Shown piece after piece: positions 1-7,290 of a DNA stretch of 13,034 nt. Below the pieces are notes generated by a model. It searched no databases, was not told where the DNA came from, and worked only from the letters and a program-made list of their open reading frames with translations. Each line of letters starts with the position of its first letter. Position 1 is the stretch's first letter. The position numbers and the translations under genes were made by a program. This DNA comes from Thiobacillus sp. (lineage in GTDB: Bacteria > Pseudomonadota > Gammaproteobacteria > Burkholderiales > Thiobacillaceae), in NCBI RefSeq assembly GCF_024708915.1, contig NZ_JANJXQ010000193.1, positions 1 through 13,034 on the forward strand. The letters run 5' to 3'.

Positions 1-1
1 C

Positions 2-253
2 CAGGCGATCATCCCCGGCTATGAGAACGTGGCGACGGCGCTGATGAAGCAGACCATCGCCAACAACGGCGTGGCGACGATCCCCGACCTGCGCGAGCTC
101 TGCCAGGAAGCCGACGTCAAGTTCATCGCCTGCCAGATGACCGTCGAGCTGTTCGGCTTCGAGCATTCCGACTTCATCGACGGTCTCGAGTACGGCGGCG
201 CCGCCACCTTCTTCGAATTTGCGGGTGAAACCGATATCTGCCTGTTTATTTAA
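2..253 (+). CDS. dsrE2: DsrE2-like sulfur carrier / DsrE family protein, 3' part
   Basis: The last 83 codons of a gene whose start lies left of the window; the reading frame is open from base 2 to the TAA at 251-253. The fragment has a conserved-looking Cys in the segment FIACQMTVELFG and ends in YGGAATFFEFAG...LFI, a C-terminal style I recognise from DsrE2 proteins of the DsrE/DsrF/DsrH fold. Known members sit with rhodanese and TusA genes in sulfur oxidisers and take part in cytoplasmic sulfur trafficking; the Cys is the expected persulfide site. The usual N-terminal hydrophobic part and the upstream neighbours cannot be seen. A terminator follows directly, so this is the last gene of its unit. 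The family call is fairly good, the exact subfamily less so; a general DsrE-like protein is the alternative. Confidence 0.65.
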   Translation, partial: QAIIPGYENVATALMKQTIANNGVATIPDLRELCQEADVKFIACQMTVELFGFEHSDFIDGLEYGGAATFFEFAGETDICLFI

Positions 254-288
254 GAAGCGCCATCCGACCGACAGATTGCAGCACGATG

Positions 289-321
289 AAAAAAGAGCCG
301 AGTTGATCCGGCTCTTTTTTT
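289..321 (+). terminator. Rho-independent terminator after the DsrE2-like gene
   Basis: AGAGCCG (294-300) and CGGCTCT (309-315) form a 7-bp stem around an 8-base loop. The stem is extended by an A-run on the left and a T-run on the right (316-321). It lies about 36 bases after the stop at 253. The A-run means it could also work for transcription from the other strand. Confidence 0.85.
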
Positions 322-406
322 GTGTGTCTTTTGTACCACACCCCGTCCGGTTTTTTAGGCTGCCGGACTGGGCTTGCTTGTCTAAGCTCCAGCACGGGCG
401 TAGCCT

Positions 407-435
407 TTGGTCGGGTCATTCAAAAAATCTATCTG
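407..435 (+). promoter_or_regulatory. possible sigma70 promoter of the FadL-type gene
   Basis: TTGGTC (407-412) and TATCTG (430-435) are separated by 17 bases, and the -10-like box ends 27 bases before the start codon at 463. Both hexamers are imperfect. The gene needs its own promoter, because a terminator closes the unit upstream. The rest of the 209-base gap (254-462) holds that terminator and an imperfect inverted repeat at 342-372. Confidence 0.3.
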
Positions 436-450
436 TAGTAATTTTACCAA

Positions 451-456
451 GAGGAG
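451..456 (+). promoter_or_regulatory. strong ribosome binding site of the FadL-type gene
   Basis: GAGGAG ends 6 bases before the ATG at 463. It is the best Shine-Dalgarno match among the plus-strand genes here and fixes the start of the outer membrane protein; it also suggests high expression. Confidence 0.8.
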
Positions 457-462
457 ACATCA

Positions 463-1728
463 ATGAAGTTCACGCGCGTATTCGCATTCATGGCGCTGGC
501 GGGTCTGGCCGGCAGCGCCTACGCCACCAACGGTTATTTTTCGCACGGCTACGGCATGAAGGCCAAGGGCATGGCCGGGGCGGCCACCGCGACGCACGAC
601 GATGCCTTCTTTGGCGCGAACAACCCTGCGGCAGCGGCTTTTGTTGGTAACCGCATTGATCTTGGTGCCGATCTGTTCAGCCCGATTCGCGAGGCTTCGA
701 ATGCGGGGGACTTTGGTGCGCCGGTCTCTTCCGAGAGCGATTCCAACTATCACCTGATTCCCGAGTTCGGCTACAACCGCATGATCAACCCCAATCTGGC
801 CTTGGGCGTGACTGTGTATGGCAACGGTGGCATGAATACTGACTACCCGGCTTTGGGCGGCGCGTTCGGCACGATGAACATTCTGGGCGGGCAAGGGGCG
901 CTTGGCGTTGACCTGATGCAATTGGTCATTGCACCGACCGCAGCCTACAAGATTGCACCCAACCATTCGCTCGGTATTTCCCCGTTGATTGGTTACCAGC
1001 GCTTTGCGGCGACAGGTGCTCAACCGTTTGCCAACTTCTCTGCTTCGCCTACCAAGGTCAGCAACAACGGCCATGACGATGCCTTTGGCTTCGGTGTGCG
1101 CGTTGGCTATTTGGGCAAGATTACCCCGACCGTTACTATCGGTGCGGCTTACGCGTCCAAGATCGATTTCGATGAATTCGATGATTACGCTGGCCTCTTC
1201 GCTGAACAGGGCGACTTTGATCTTCCTGAAAACTACAATTTGGGCGTGGCTTGGCAAGCGACCCCGGTGCTGAAATTGGCACTTGATTATCAGCGCATCA
1301 ACTACAGCGGTGTTGCGTCCGTCGGCAACCCTGTGACTAATTTGCTCGTCCTGAATCAGCCGATGGGTTCTGCAAATGGTCCCGGCTTCGGTTATTCCGA
1401 TGTCGATGTGTGGAAGCTGGGTGTCGAATACAAATACAGCCCGAAGCTGACCCTGCGTGCAGGCTACAGCCATAATGACAATCCCATCAGCGCTAACGAT
1501 ATGGGTGAGGTCATGCTGAACATCCTGGCGCCAGCAGTGATCGAAGACCACGTTACGCTGGGCTTCACTTACACGTTGGCCTCTGGCGATGAAGTCACGA
1601 TGGCTTACATGCATGGCTTCGAGAACGATGTAAGCGCAGCTCGCCCGGGTGCTCCCTTTGGTACCAATGTGGACACCATCCAGATGTATCAGAACTCGCT
1701 GGGTATCCAGTACAGCTGGAAGATGTAA
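463..1728 (+). CDS. OmpP1/FadL/TodX-family outer membrane channel
   Basis: A 421-residue outer membrane protein of the FadL family, beta-barrels that carry hydrophobic compounds such as long-chain fatty acids or hydrocarbons across the outer membrane. A signal peptide spans residues 1-21, with likely cleavage after AYA. The mature N-terminus (TNGYFSHGYGMKAKGMAGA) and the NPA motif at 54-56 are family hallmarks of the N-terminal hatch. The rest is rich in alternating aromatic and polar residues, as in barrel strands. The length fits the family. The last residues are YSWKM, so the usual terminal aromatic is not the final residue. A strong ribosome site fixes the start. The gene stands alone between two terminators. 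A hand count of one 60-base line (1261-1320) gives 53% G+C, against 72% for a line of valS (2221-2280), with many T-ending codons. This could mean high expression or acquisition. The substrate cannot be read from sequence. Confidence 0.9.
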   Translation: MKFTRVFAFMALAGLAGSAYATNGYFSHGYGMKAKGMAGAATATHDDAFFGANNPAAAAFVGNRIDLGADLFSPIREASNAGDFGAPVSSESDSNYHLIPEFGYNRMINPNLALGVTVYGNGGMNTDYPALGGAFGTMNILGGQGALGVDLMQLVIAPTAAYKIAPNHSLGISPLIGYQRFAATGAQPFANFSASPTKVSNNGHDDAFGFGVRVGYLGKITPTVTIGAAYASKIDFDEFDDYAGLFAEQGDFDLPENYNLGVAWQATPVLKLALDYQRINYSGVASVGNPVTNLLVLNQPMGSANGPGFGYSDVDVWKLGVEYKYSPKLTLRAGYSHNDNPISANDMGEVMLNILAPAVIEDHVTLGFTYTLASGDEVTMAYMHGFENDVSAARPGAPFGTNVDTIQMYQNSLGIQYSWKM

Positions 1729-1754
1729 TTCCCTGCAGTCCTGATAGGCTGCTT

Positions 1755-1785
1755 AAAACCGGGGGCATGCCCCCGGTTTTTTTTT
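1755..1785 (+). terminator. strong Rho-independent terminator of the FadL-type gene
   Basis: A perfect palindrome, CCGGGGGCATGCCCCCGG (1759-1776), is flanked by AAAA on the left and nine T on the right (1777-1785). It begins 26 bases after the stop codon at 1728. Confidence 0.95.
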
Positions 1786-1818
1786 ATGCAAGTTTGTTGT
1801 CGGAAAGAAAGATGCCGG

Positions 1819-1855
1819 CAACAAAAAAGCGCGGAAGAACCACGCTTTTTTGTTG
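1819..1855 (-). terminator. valS: terminator of valS (bidirectional)
   Basis: CAACAAAAAAGCG (1819-1831) and CGCTTTTTTGTTG (1843-1855) are exact 13-base inverted arms, with a further GG/CC pair inside the loop. On the minus strand the hairpin ends in a U-run. It lies 11 bases after the valS stop. Its symmetry should let it stop plus-strand transcripts too, backing up the terminator at 1755-1785. Confidence 0.9.
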
Positions 1856-1866
1856 GAGACAATCGG

Positions 1867-4635
1867 TCAGCCGAGCCGTGCGTGCTGGGCTTCCAGCTTG
1901 ATTAGCATGCTGCCGAAATCGGCCAGGCGGGCCTTTTCCTGCTCGACCACCGCCGCAGGCGCGCGGTCGACGAAGCTGGGGTTGGCCAGCTTGCCCTGCG
2001 CCTTCTTGATCTCGCCCTGGATGCGGGCGATTTCCTTGGCCAGGCGCGCGCGTTCGGCGTCCTTGTCGATTTCCACCACCAGCATCATCCGCATCTCGCC
2101 GACCAGGGCGACCGGGGCGTCGGCGTCTGCAAGCGCCGCGACGGCGCTGACCTCGCTGAGCTTGCCGAGCGCGGCGATGTAGGGCGCCAGTGCCTTGATC
2201 GCGGCAGCGTCGCCTTCGATCACCAGCGGCACGCGCTGCGCGGGAGAGAGGCTCATTTCGCTGCGCAGGGTACGGCAGGCGCTGACCAGTTCCTTCAGTA
2301 GCTGGATGCGCGCGACGCTGTCGGGGTGGCGCTGCGCTTCGTCGACCTGCGGATAGGGGGCGAGCATGATGCTGTCGCCGGCGACGGCAGCGAGCGGCGC
2401 GACCTTCTGCCATAGTTCCTCGGTGATGAAAGGAATGATGGGGTGGGCGAGACGCAGCGTGGTTTCGAGCACGCTGGCCAGGGTGCGGCGGGTGGCGCGC
2501 TGCTGCTCCGGCGTGCCGGTGTTCAGTTGCACCTTGGCGAGTTCCAGGTACCAGTCGCAGTATTCGTCCCAGACGAATTCATAGACCGCGCGCGCGGCCT
2601 GGTCGAAGCGGTAGATGGCGAAACTCTCGCGCACTTCGGCGACGGCCTGCTGCAGCCGGGAGACGATCCAGCGGTCGGCGTCCGAATAGTCGAACTGGCC
2701 CTCTCCCCCGCTTGCGGGGGAGGGGAGGAAATCGTGGCCTTCCAGGTTCATCAGCGCGAAGCGGGTGGCGTTCCACAGCTTGTTGCAGAAGTTGCGGTAG
2801 CCCTCGGCGCGCTGCAGGTCGAACTTGATGTCGCGGCCGTGCGTGGCCAAGCTCGCGAAGGTGAAGCGCAGGGCATCGGTGCCGTAGGCGGCGATGCCCT
2901 CGGGGAATTCGCGGCGGGTGCGCTTCTCGATGCCGGCGGCCTGTTTGGGGTTCATCAGGCCCTGGGTGCGCTTGGCGACCAGATCGTCGATGCCGATGCC
3001 GTCGATGAGATCGATGGGGTCGAGCACGTTGCCCTTCGACTTGCTCATTTTCTGGCCTTCGGAGTCGCGCACCAGGCCGGTGACGTACACCTCGCGGAAC
3101 GGCAGCTTGCCGGTGAAGTGCAGCGACATCATGACCATGCGGGCGACCCAGAAGAAGATGATGTCGAAGCCGGTGACCAGCACCGAAGTTGGCAGGTAGC
3201 GTTCGAGCTCCGGCGTCTGATCCGGCCAGCCCAGCGTCGAAAACGGCCACAGCGCGCTGGAGAACCAGGTGTCGAGGACGTCGTTGTCCTGCGTCAGTTC
3301 GCGGCCGCCGGCCTGCTTCCTGGCTTCTTCTTCGGAATATGCGACGTAGAAGTTGCCGTCGGCGTCGTACCACGCGGGGATGCGGTGGCCCCACCACAGC
3401 TGGCGCGACACGCACCAGTCCTGGATGTTTTCCAGCCACTGGCGATAGGTGGTGGTCCAGTTCTCCGGCACGAATTTCAGCTCGCCGGTATCGACCGCGG
3501 CAAGGCCCTGCCTGGCCAGGCCTTCCATGCTCATGAACCACTGGTCGGTGAGCATCGGCTCGATCACTGCGTGGGTGCGGTCGCCGCGCGGGATCATCAG
3601 CTTGTGCGGCTTGGCCGACACCAGCAGGCCCTTTGCCTGCAGTGCGTCGAGCAGTTTCTGGCGCGCGTCGTAGCGGTCGAGGCCCTGGTATTCGGTGGGG
3701 CAGAGGTCGTTCATTTTCGCGTCGAGCGTCAGCACGCTGATCGCCGCCAGCTTGTGGCGCTGCCCCACCTGCCAGTCGTTGAAATCGTGCGCCGGGGTGA
3801 TCTTGACCACGCCGGTGCCGAATTCACGGTCGACGTAGTCGTCGGCGATCACGGGGATGCTGCGCTCGGCGACCGGCAGGCGCACGTGCTTGCCGATGAG
3901 ATGCTTGTAGCGCTCGTCGTCAGGGTGCACCGCGACGGCGGAGTCGCCGAGCAGGGTTTCCGGGCGGGTGGTGGCGACGGTCAAATATTCGGGGCCGTCC
4001 TTGTGCCCTTCAGGGTATTCCAGCGGATAGTTGATTTCCCAGATGAAGCCGTCTTCTTCGGCGCTGACGACTTCGAGGTCGGATACCGCGGTTTGCAGCA
4101 CCGGGTCCCAGTTCACCAGCCGCTTGCCGCGGTAGATGAGCCCCTCGCGGTAGAGCCGCACGAACACTTCGGTGACGGCCTTCGACAGGCCGGCATCCAT
4201 GGTGAAGCGCTCGCGGCTCCAGTCCGGGCTGGTGCCGAGCCGCCGCATCTGCTGGGTGATGGTGGAGCCGGAGTGCTCCTTCCACTCCCACACCTTGTCG
4301 AGGAATTTCTCGCGGCCGAGGTCGTGGCGCGACACGCCCTGCGCGTCGAGCTGGCGTTCCACCACGATCTGGGTGGCGATGCCGGCGTGGTCGGTGCCGG
4401 GTTGCCACAGGGTGTTGTCGCCCGCCATGCGGTGATAGCGGGTGAGCGCGTCCATCAGGGTGTGCTGGAAAGCGTGCCCCATGTGCAGCGTGCCGGTGAC
4501 GTTGGGCGGCGGCAGCATGATGCAGTAGGCGGGGGCGTCGGGCGCGTCGCCGGCCTTGAAGTAGCCGGCGCTTTCCCACTGGGCGTACCAGCGCTTTTCG
4601 ATGTCAGCCGGTTCGAAGGATTTGGCGAGTTCCAT
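1867..4635 (-). CDS. valS: valyl-tRNA synthetase
   Basis: A 922-residue class I aminoacyl-tRNA synthetase that charges tRNA(Val) with valine in the cytoplasm. The HIGH-type motif is [12 protein letters not shown] (residues 43-54) and the KMSKS loop is at 529-533. Between them lies the editing (CP1) domain, with [10 protein letters not shown] near residue 222, which removes mischarged threonine. The C-terminus is the expected charged coiled-coil arm (about 850-922), rich in Lys, Glu and Ala. Length fits the family (E. coli has 951). The ATG at 4635 has no clear Shine-Dalgarno sequence but gives the normal N-terminus. Residues 636-646 (around [10 protein letters not shown]) are encoded by a palindromic repeat and look like a small insertion between the catalytic core and the anticodon-binding domain. 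Gene order pepA-holC-(165 aa)-valS suggests partial co-transcription, but 93 bases separate it from the upstream gene and a possible promoter lies there. Confidence 0.98.
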   Translation of the reverse strand: MELAKSFEPADIEKRWYAQWESAGYFKAGDAPDAPAYCIMLPPPNVTGTLHMGHAFQHTLMDALTRYHRMAGDNTLWQPGTDHAGIATQIVVERQLDAQGVSRHDLGREKFLDKVWEWKEHSGSTITQQMRRLGTSPDWSRERFTMDAGLSKAVTEVFVRLYREGLIYRGKRLVNWDPVLQTAVSDLEVVSAEEDGFIWEINYPLEYPEGHKDGPEYLTVATTRPETLLGDSAVAVHPDDERYKHLIGKHVRLPVAERSIPVIADDYVDREFGTGVVKITPAHDFNDWQVGQRHKLAAISVLTLDAKMNDLCPTEYQGLDRYDARQKLLDALQAKGLLVSAKPHKLMIPRGDRTHAVIEPMLTDQWFMSMEGLARQGLAAVDTGELKFVPENWTTTYRQWLENIQDWCVSRQLWWGHRIPAWYDADGNFYVAYSEEEARKQAGGRELTQDNDVLDTWFSSALWPFSTLGWPDQTPELERYLPTSVLVTGFDIIFFWVARMVMMSLHFTGKLPFREVYVTGLVRDSEGQKMSKSKGNVLDPIDLIDGIGIDDLVAKRTQGLMNPKQAAGIEKRTRREFPEGIAAYGTDALRFTFASLATHGRDIKFDLQRAEGYRNFCNKLWNATRFALMNLEGHDFLPSPASGGEGQFDYSDADRWIVSRLQQAVAEVRESFAIYRFDQAARAVYEFVWDEYCDWYLELAKVQLNTGTPEQQRATRRTLASVLETTLRLAHPIIPFITEELWQKVAPLAAVAGDSIMLAPYPQVDEAQRHPDSVARIQLLKELVSACRTLRSEMSLSPAQRVPLVIEGDAAAIKALAPYIAALGKLSEVSAVAALADADAPVALVGEMRMMLVVEIDKDAERARLAKEIARIQGEIKKAQGKLANPSFVDRAPAAVVEQEKARLADFGSMLIKLEAQHARLG
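2701..2725. repeat. palindromic repeat unit inside valS
   Basis: CTCCCCCGC (2703-2711) and GCGGGGGAG (2714-2722) are perfect 9-base arms around TT. The pairing can be extended by a G-T pair. On the minus strand it is read in frame within valS and encodes roughly [10 protein letters not shown]. It resembles the small GC-rich palindromic elements scattered through many proteobacterial genomes. Whether this one is repeated elsewhere cannot be seen here. Confidence 0.6.
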
Positions 4636-4655
4636 GGCGTGCGGGCAAAGGGTTG

Positions 4656-4664
4656 ATTATCCCA
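4656..4664 (-). promoter_or_regulatory. possible extended -10 promoter of valS
   Basis: On the minus strand the sequence TGGGATAAT (plus 4664-4656) is an extended -10 box, TGn followed by GATAAT. No good -35 hexamer is seen at 17 bases; TTGGGG lies 20 bases upstream. The predicted start of transcription is about 13 bases before the valS ATG. Confidence 0.35.
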
Positions 4665-4673
4665 AAAAAGACT

Positions 4674-4711
4674 GGGACAGGCCCCAAAAATCATCGGGAC
4701 GGGCCACAAAA
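4674..4711. repeat. pair of 16-base imperfect direct repeats upstream of valS
   Basis: GGGACAGGCCCCAAAA (4674-4689) and GGGACGGGCCACAAAA (4696-4711) differ at two positions. They are spaced 22 bases start to start, about two helical turns. They fill most of the gap between the 165-codon gene and valS, just upstream (minus strand) of the possible -10 box. They could be a regulator binding site or a remnant of a repeat. Confidence 0.5.
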
Positions 4712-4728
4712 CGCGGCCGCATGCGGTT

Positions 4729-5226
4729 TCAGGTCGATGGGTCGCGCGGCTGCCTGAGTTTCTCCGCGACGGCGTCGCGCACGATTTCGCGCACGTTGAC
4801 ATCGAGCTGCGAGAGCAGGGTCGCCACGGTCTGGTCGAGGTTCTTGCGCAGTTCGGCGGCGACCTGTTTTTCCATCACTTCCGACAATCGGGGCGCGAGT
4901 TCGCTCATCAGTTGCTCGGCCAGGGTGTCGCTCACGGTGGTCGGATGCACTTCAATCGCGGACGCTGCAGGTTCGGCGCGCGGGGCTTCGGGTTCGACCA
5001 TCTGCACAGCCGGAGGCGCGGGTTCGGTCGCAGGCGCGGAGGCGCGTGGGGGCATGCCACGTTCGATGACCTGGGTCAGAACCGGCAGCCAGGCATTGGG
5101 CGGAGCGGTCTGTTCAGCGGATGGCCCGGATACGGACGCGGGCGGCGACTCGCTGTCGCTCTCGGCGCCACCGCGATGCTTTTTCAGCAGCGCGTCCATT
5201 TTGCTCAGGATCGGACTGTCGCTCAT
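4729..5226 (-). CDS. uncharacterised Pro/Ala-rich 165-aa protein, possibly DUF2486
   Basis: A 165-residue protein of unknown function. An N-terminal helix (residues 5-18, ILSKMDALLKKHR) is followed by a short motif WLPVLTQVIERG (46-57), a disordered Pro/Ala/Glu-rich linker (58-98) and a long amphipathic helical region (98-157). The PVLTxV motif plus C-terminal helix resembles my recollection of DUF2486 proteins of Burkholderiales; this is tentative. No signal peptide or membrane segment is seen. The ATG at 5226 overlaps the holC stop (ATGA) and has a strong AGGAGA site (plus 5231-5236). This start is better than longer in-frame ones that run inside holC. The tight coupling to holC suggests co-translation with the polymerase III chi subunit. 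In E. coli valS directly follows holC, so this gene is an addition to that order. It is certainly a gene; its role is not known. Confidence 0.8.
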   Translation of the reverse strand: MSDSPILSKMDALLKKHRGGAESDSESPPASVSGPSAEQTAPPNAWLPVLTQVIERGMPPRASAPATEPAPPAVQMVEPEAPRAEPAASAIEVHPTTVSDTLAEQLMSELAPRLSEVMEKQVAAELRKNLDQTVATLLSQLDVNVREIVRDAVAEKLRQPRDPST

Positions 5227-5663
5227 CGGGTCTCCTGGCCGGCGTGCTGGCGCAGGTCGTGCGTTTGCAGAGCGTAGCCGCGCGTCTGATAAAAACGGTA
5301 GCGCGCGCGCCCCTGCTCGCGCCCGGCTTCGTCCTGGCCGACGATTTCGACCAGGCGCTCGAAGCGGGCAAAGGCGGGTGGCTGTTCGCGGTGCAGGTTG
5401 ATCATCACGTCTGCCTGGCGCAGGGCGTCGGCGTCGGTGCCGATCAGCACCGGCGTCTCGCTTGCCAGCGGGTCGGCGTCGCGGCAGTGCGGCACGAAGC
5501 CCAGCGCGGGCGCGCTCCACAGCAGACGGTCGATGGCGTCGGCAATCGCCGGGTCGGGCGCGTAAATCATCACCTGCTTGCCCTGGCCGTGCGCCTTGGC
5601 GGCGACGCGGCGGGCGACGTCGAGCGGGTTGTCGGCAAAGGTGTAGAAGGTGATTTCGGTCAC
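5223..5663 (-). CDS. holC: DNA polymerase III subunit chi
   Basis: A 146-residue HolC protein. In the replisome chi joins psi in the clamp-loader complex and contacts single-stranded DNA-binding protein. Family features seen: N-terminal ITFYTF strand, LLW at 47-49, FVPH at 56-59, PVLIG at 71-75, the INL strand at 88-90, the amphipathic segment PPAFARFERLVEIV at 95-108, and the C-terminal RYRFYQTRGYAL at 121-132. Length is typical. The start codon is GTG at 5663, 10 bases after the pepA stop, with no obvious Shine-Dalgarno sequence, so it probably relies on translation of pepA. Its TGA overlaps the ATG of the next gene by 4 bases. The pepA-holC order is also found in E. coli. Confidence 0.93.
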   Translation of the reverse strand: MTEITFYTFADNPLDVARRVAAKAHGQGKQVMIYAPDPAIADAIDRLLWSAPALGFVPHCRDADPLASETPVLIGTDADALRQADVMINLHREQPPAFARFERLVEIVGQDEAGREQGRARYRFYQTRGYALQTHDLRQHAGQETR

Positions 5664-5673
5664 TGCCGGCGGC

Positions 5674-7185
5674 TTATTTCTGGGCGCGGTTCAGGAGGAA
5701 GTGCACCAGCAGCGACACCGGGCGGCCGGTCGAGCCCTTTTCGCGGCCGCCTTTCCAGGCGGTGCCGGCGATGTCGAGGTGCGCCCAATGGTATTTCCTG
5801 GCGAAGCGCGACAGGAAGCAGGCGGCGGTGATCGAGCCGGCCGGGCGGCCGCCGATGTTGGCCACGTCGGCGAGGCTGCTCTTCAGCTGCTCCTGGTAGT
5901 CGTCCCACAGCGGCATGCGCCAGACGCGGTCCCAGGTGTGGTCGGCGGCGTGCTCGATTTCGCGCGCCAGCGGATCGTGGTTGCTGTAGAGCGCGCTGGG
6001 GTGGGCGCCGAGTGCGATCACGCAGGCGCCGGTGAGGGTGGCCAGGTCGACCACCGCGTCGGGCTCGAAGCGCTCGGCGTAGGTCAGGGCGTCGCACAGG
6101 ATGAGGCGGCCTTCGGCGTCGGTGTTGAGAATCTCGATGGTCTGGCCGGACATCGAGGTGACGATGTCGCCCGGCTTGTTGGCGTTCGCATCCGGCATGT
6201 TCTCGCAGGCCGGGATGAGGCCGACGACGTTGAGCGCAAGCCCCAGTTCGCCGATGGCGCGGAAGGCGCCGATGACCGCGCCGCCGCCGCTCATGTCGTA
6301 GTTCATCTCGTCCATTTCGGCCGGCGGCTTGAGCGAAATGCCGCCGGCGTCGAAGGTGACCGCCTTGCCGACCAGCACCACCGGCTTGTCGCCCTTGGCG
6401 CCGCCTTCATGCTTCAGCACGATGAAGCGCGGCGGCTTGTCGCTGCCCTTGCCGACCGACAGGAAGGAGCCCATGCCGAGCTTGTCGCAGGCGGCATAGT
6501 CGAGGATCTCGCTGCGGAAGCCGTAGGCCTTGGCCAGCTTTTGCGCCTGGCCGGCCAGGTATTCGGGGGTGCATATGTTGGACGGCGTGTTGCCCAGGTC
6601 CTTGGCCAGGCCGATGCCACGGGCAATCGCCAGGCCGCGTGCCAGGCCGACCTCGCCATACTTGAGTTCGCCGCGCCGCGAAACGGCGAAGACCACGCGC
6701 TTGAGCGGGCGGCGTGCCTCGCTCGGCTTGCTCTTCATGCGGTCGAAACGGTACAGCGCATCGTGGGCGCTGATCACCGCCTGTTCGATGTTCCAGGTGA
6801 CGTCGCGCTTCCTGACCGGGATTTCGCTGAGGGTGACGGTAGCTTCCATCGAGCCGGTGTCGCGCAGGGTCTTCACTGCGCTGGCGATGGCGTCGCGGTA
6901 GGCTTTTTCGTGGAACTCGCGTTCCTTGCCGAGGCCGACCAGCAGGATGCGGTCGGCCAGAATGTTGGGTACCTTGTGCAGCAGCAGCGTGCTGCCGGCC
7001 TTGCCTTCCATGTCGCCGCCGCGCAGGATGTCCGACAGATAGCCGTCGCTGGCGCGGTCGATGTCGATTGCCGGGGCCGACAGCTTGCGGCTCTCGAACA
7101 CGCCGACGACGACGCAGGCGGTGCGCTGCTTTTCGGGCGCGCCGCTTTTTATGCTAAATTCGAGTTCGATTTCCTTGTTTTCCAT
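5674..7185 (-). CDS. pepA: leucyl aminopeptidase, PepA (M17)
   Basis: A 503-residue cytosolic aminopeptidase of family M17, a hexameric dinuclear metal enzyme that removes N-terminal residues from peptides. In E. coli the same protein also binds DNA in Xer recombination and in carAB regulation. The C-terminal catalytic domain carries VGKAVTFDAGGISLKP and NTDAEGRL. With this start the expected metal ligands are K274, D279, D297, D356 and E358, and the catalytic residues K286 and R360; their spacing matches E. coli PepA. The ATG at 7185 is chosen over an in-frame TTG at 7197 because GAG lies at a fitting distance and the TTG has none. A good sigma70 promoter precedes it at 7223-7252. It is first in the pepA-holC-165aa unit and diverges from lptF. 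Confidence 0.96.
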   Translation of the reverse strand: MENKEIELEFSIKSGAPEKQRTACVVVGVFESRKLSAPAIDIDRASDGYLSDILRGGDMEGKAGSTLLLHKVPNILADRILLVGLGKEREFHEKAYRDAIASAVKTLRDTGSMEATVTLSEIPVRKRDVTWNIEQAVISAHDALYRFDRMKSKPSEARRPLKRVVFAVSRRGELKYGEVGLARGLAIARGIGLAKDLGNTPSNICTPEYLAGQAQKLAKAYGFRSEILDYAACDKLGMGSFLSVGKGSDKPPRFIVLKHEGGAKGDKPVVLVGKAVTFDAGGISLKPPAEMDEMNYDMSGGGAVIGAFRAIGELGLALNVVGLIPACENMPDANANKPGDIVTSMSGQTIEILNTDAEGRLILCDALTYAERFEPDAVVDLATLTGACVIALGAHPSALYSNHDPLAREIEHAADHTWDRVWRMPLWDDYQEQLKSSLADVANIGGRPAGSITAACFLSRFARKYHWAHLDIAGTAWKGGREKGSTGRPVSLLVHFLLNRAQK

Positions 7186-7222
7186 GTCTGTGCTCAAAAA
7201 AATACGATTTGCCGGTCGGACG

Positions 7223-7252
7223 ATTATTGGCGCAGCCGCAGTGGAATGTCAA
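7223..7252 (-). promoter_or_regulatory. sigma70 promoter of the pepA-holC unit
   Basis: On the minus strand TTGACA (plus 7252-7247, perfect -35) and AATAAT (plus 7228-7223, five of six) are separated by 18 bases. The predicted transcript starts near 7216, about 30 bases before the pepA ATG. This is the best promoter in the window. No convincing plus-strand promoter for lptF was found in the same 105-base gap. Confidence 0.75.
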
Positions 7253-7290
7253 AAGCATATTCGTGTCCCGAATGACCCCCGGATAGTTGC

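Noticed and set aside
345..368. GTCCGG/CCGGAC hairpin as a second terminator after the DsrE2-like gene
   Set aside because: The T-run is in the loop and not after the stem, so it does not have terminator form; kept only as a possible operator.
460..1614. 384-codon minus-strand open frame opposite the FadL-type gene
   Set aside because: The plus strand has a signal peptide, family motifs and a strong ribosome site; the antisense text shows none.
2443..4656. 737-codon plus-strand open frame opposite valS
   Set aside because: It mirrors valS, has repetitive Val/Ala/Gly/His-rich text of antisense frames in high-GC genes, and no ribosome site or domain. valS on the other strand is certain.
7186..7197. 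Four-codon upstream extension of pepA from TTG 7197
   Set aside because: No ribosome site fits the TTG; the ATG at 7185 has GAG at a suitable distance and gives the expected N-terminus.
5650..7275. 541-codon plus-strand open frame opposite pepA
   Set aside because: Antisense shadow of pepA, with the same biased composition and no recognisable motif.
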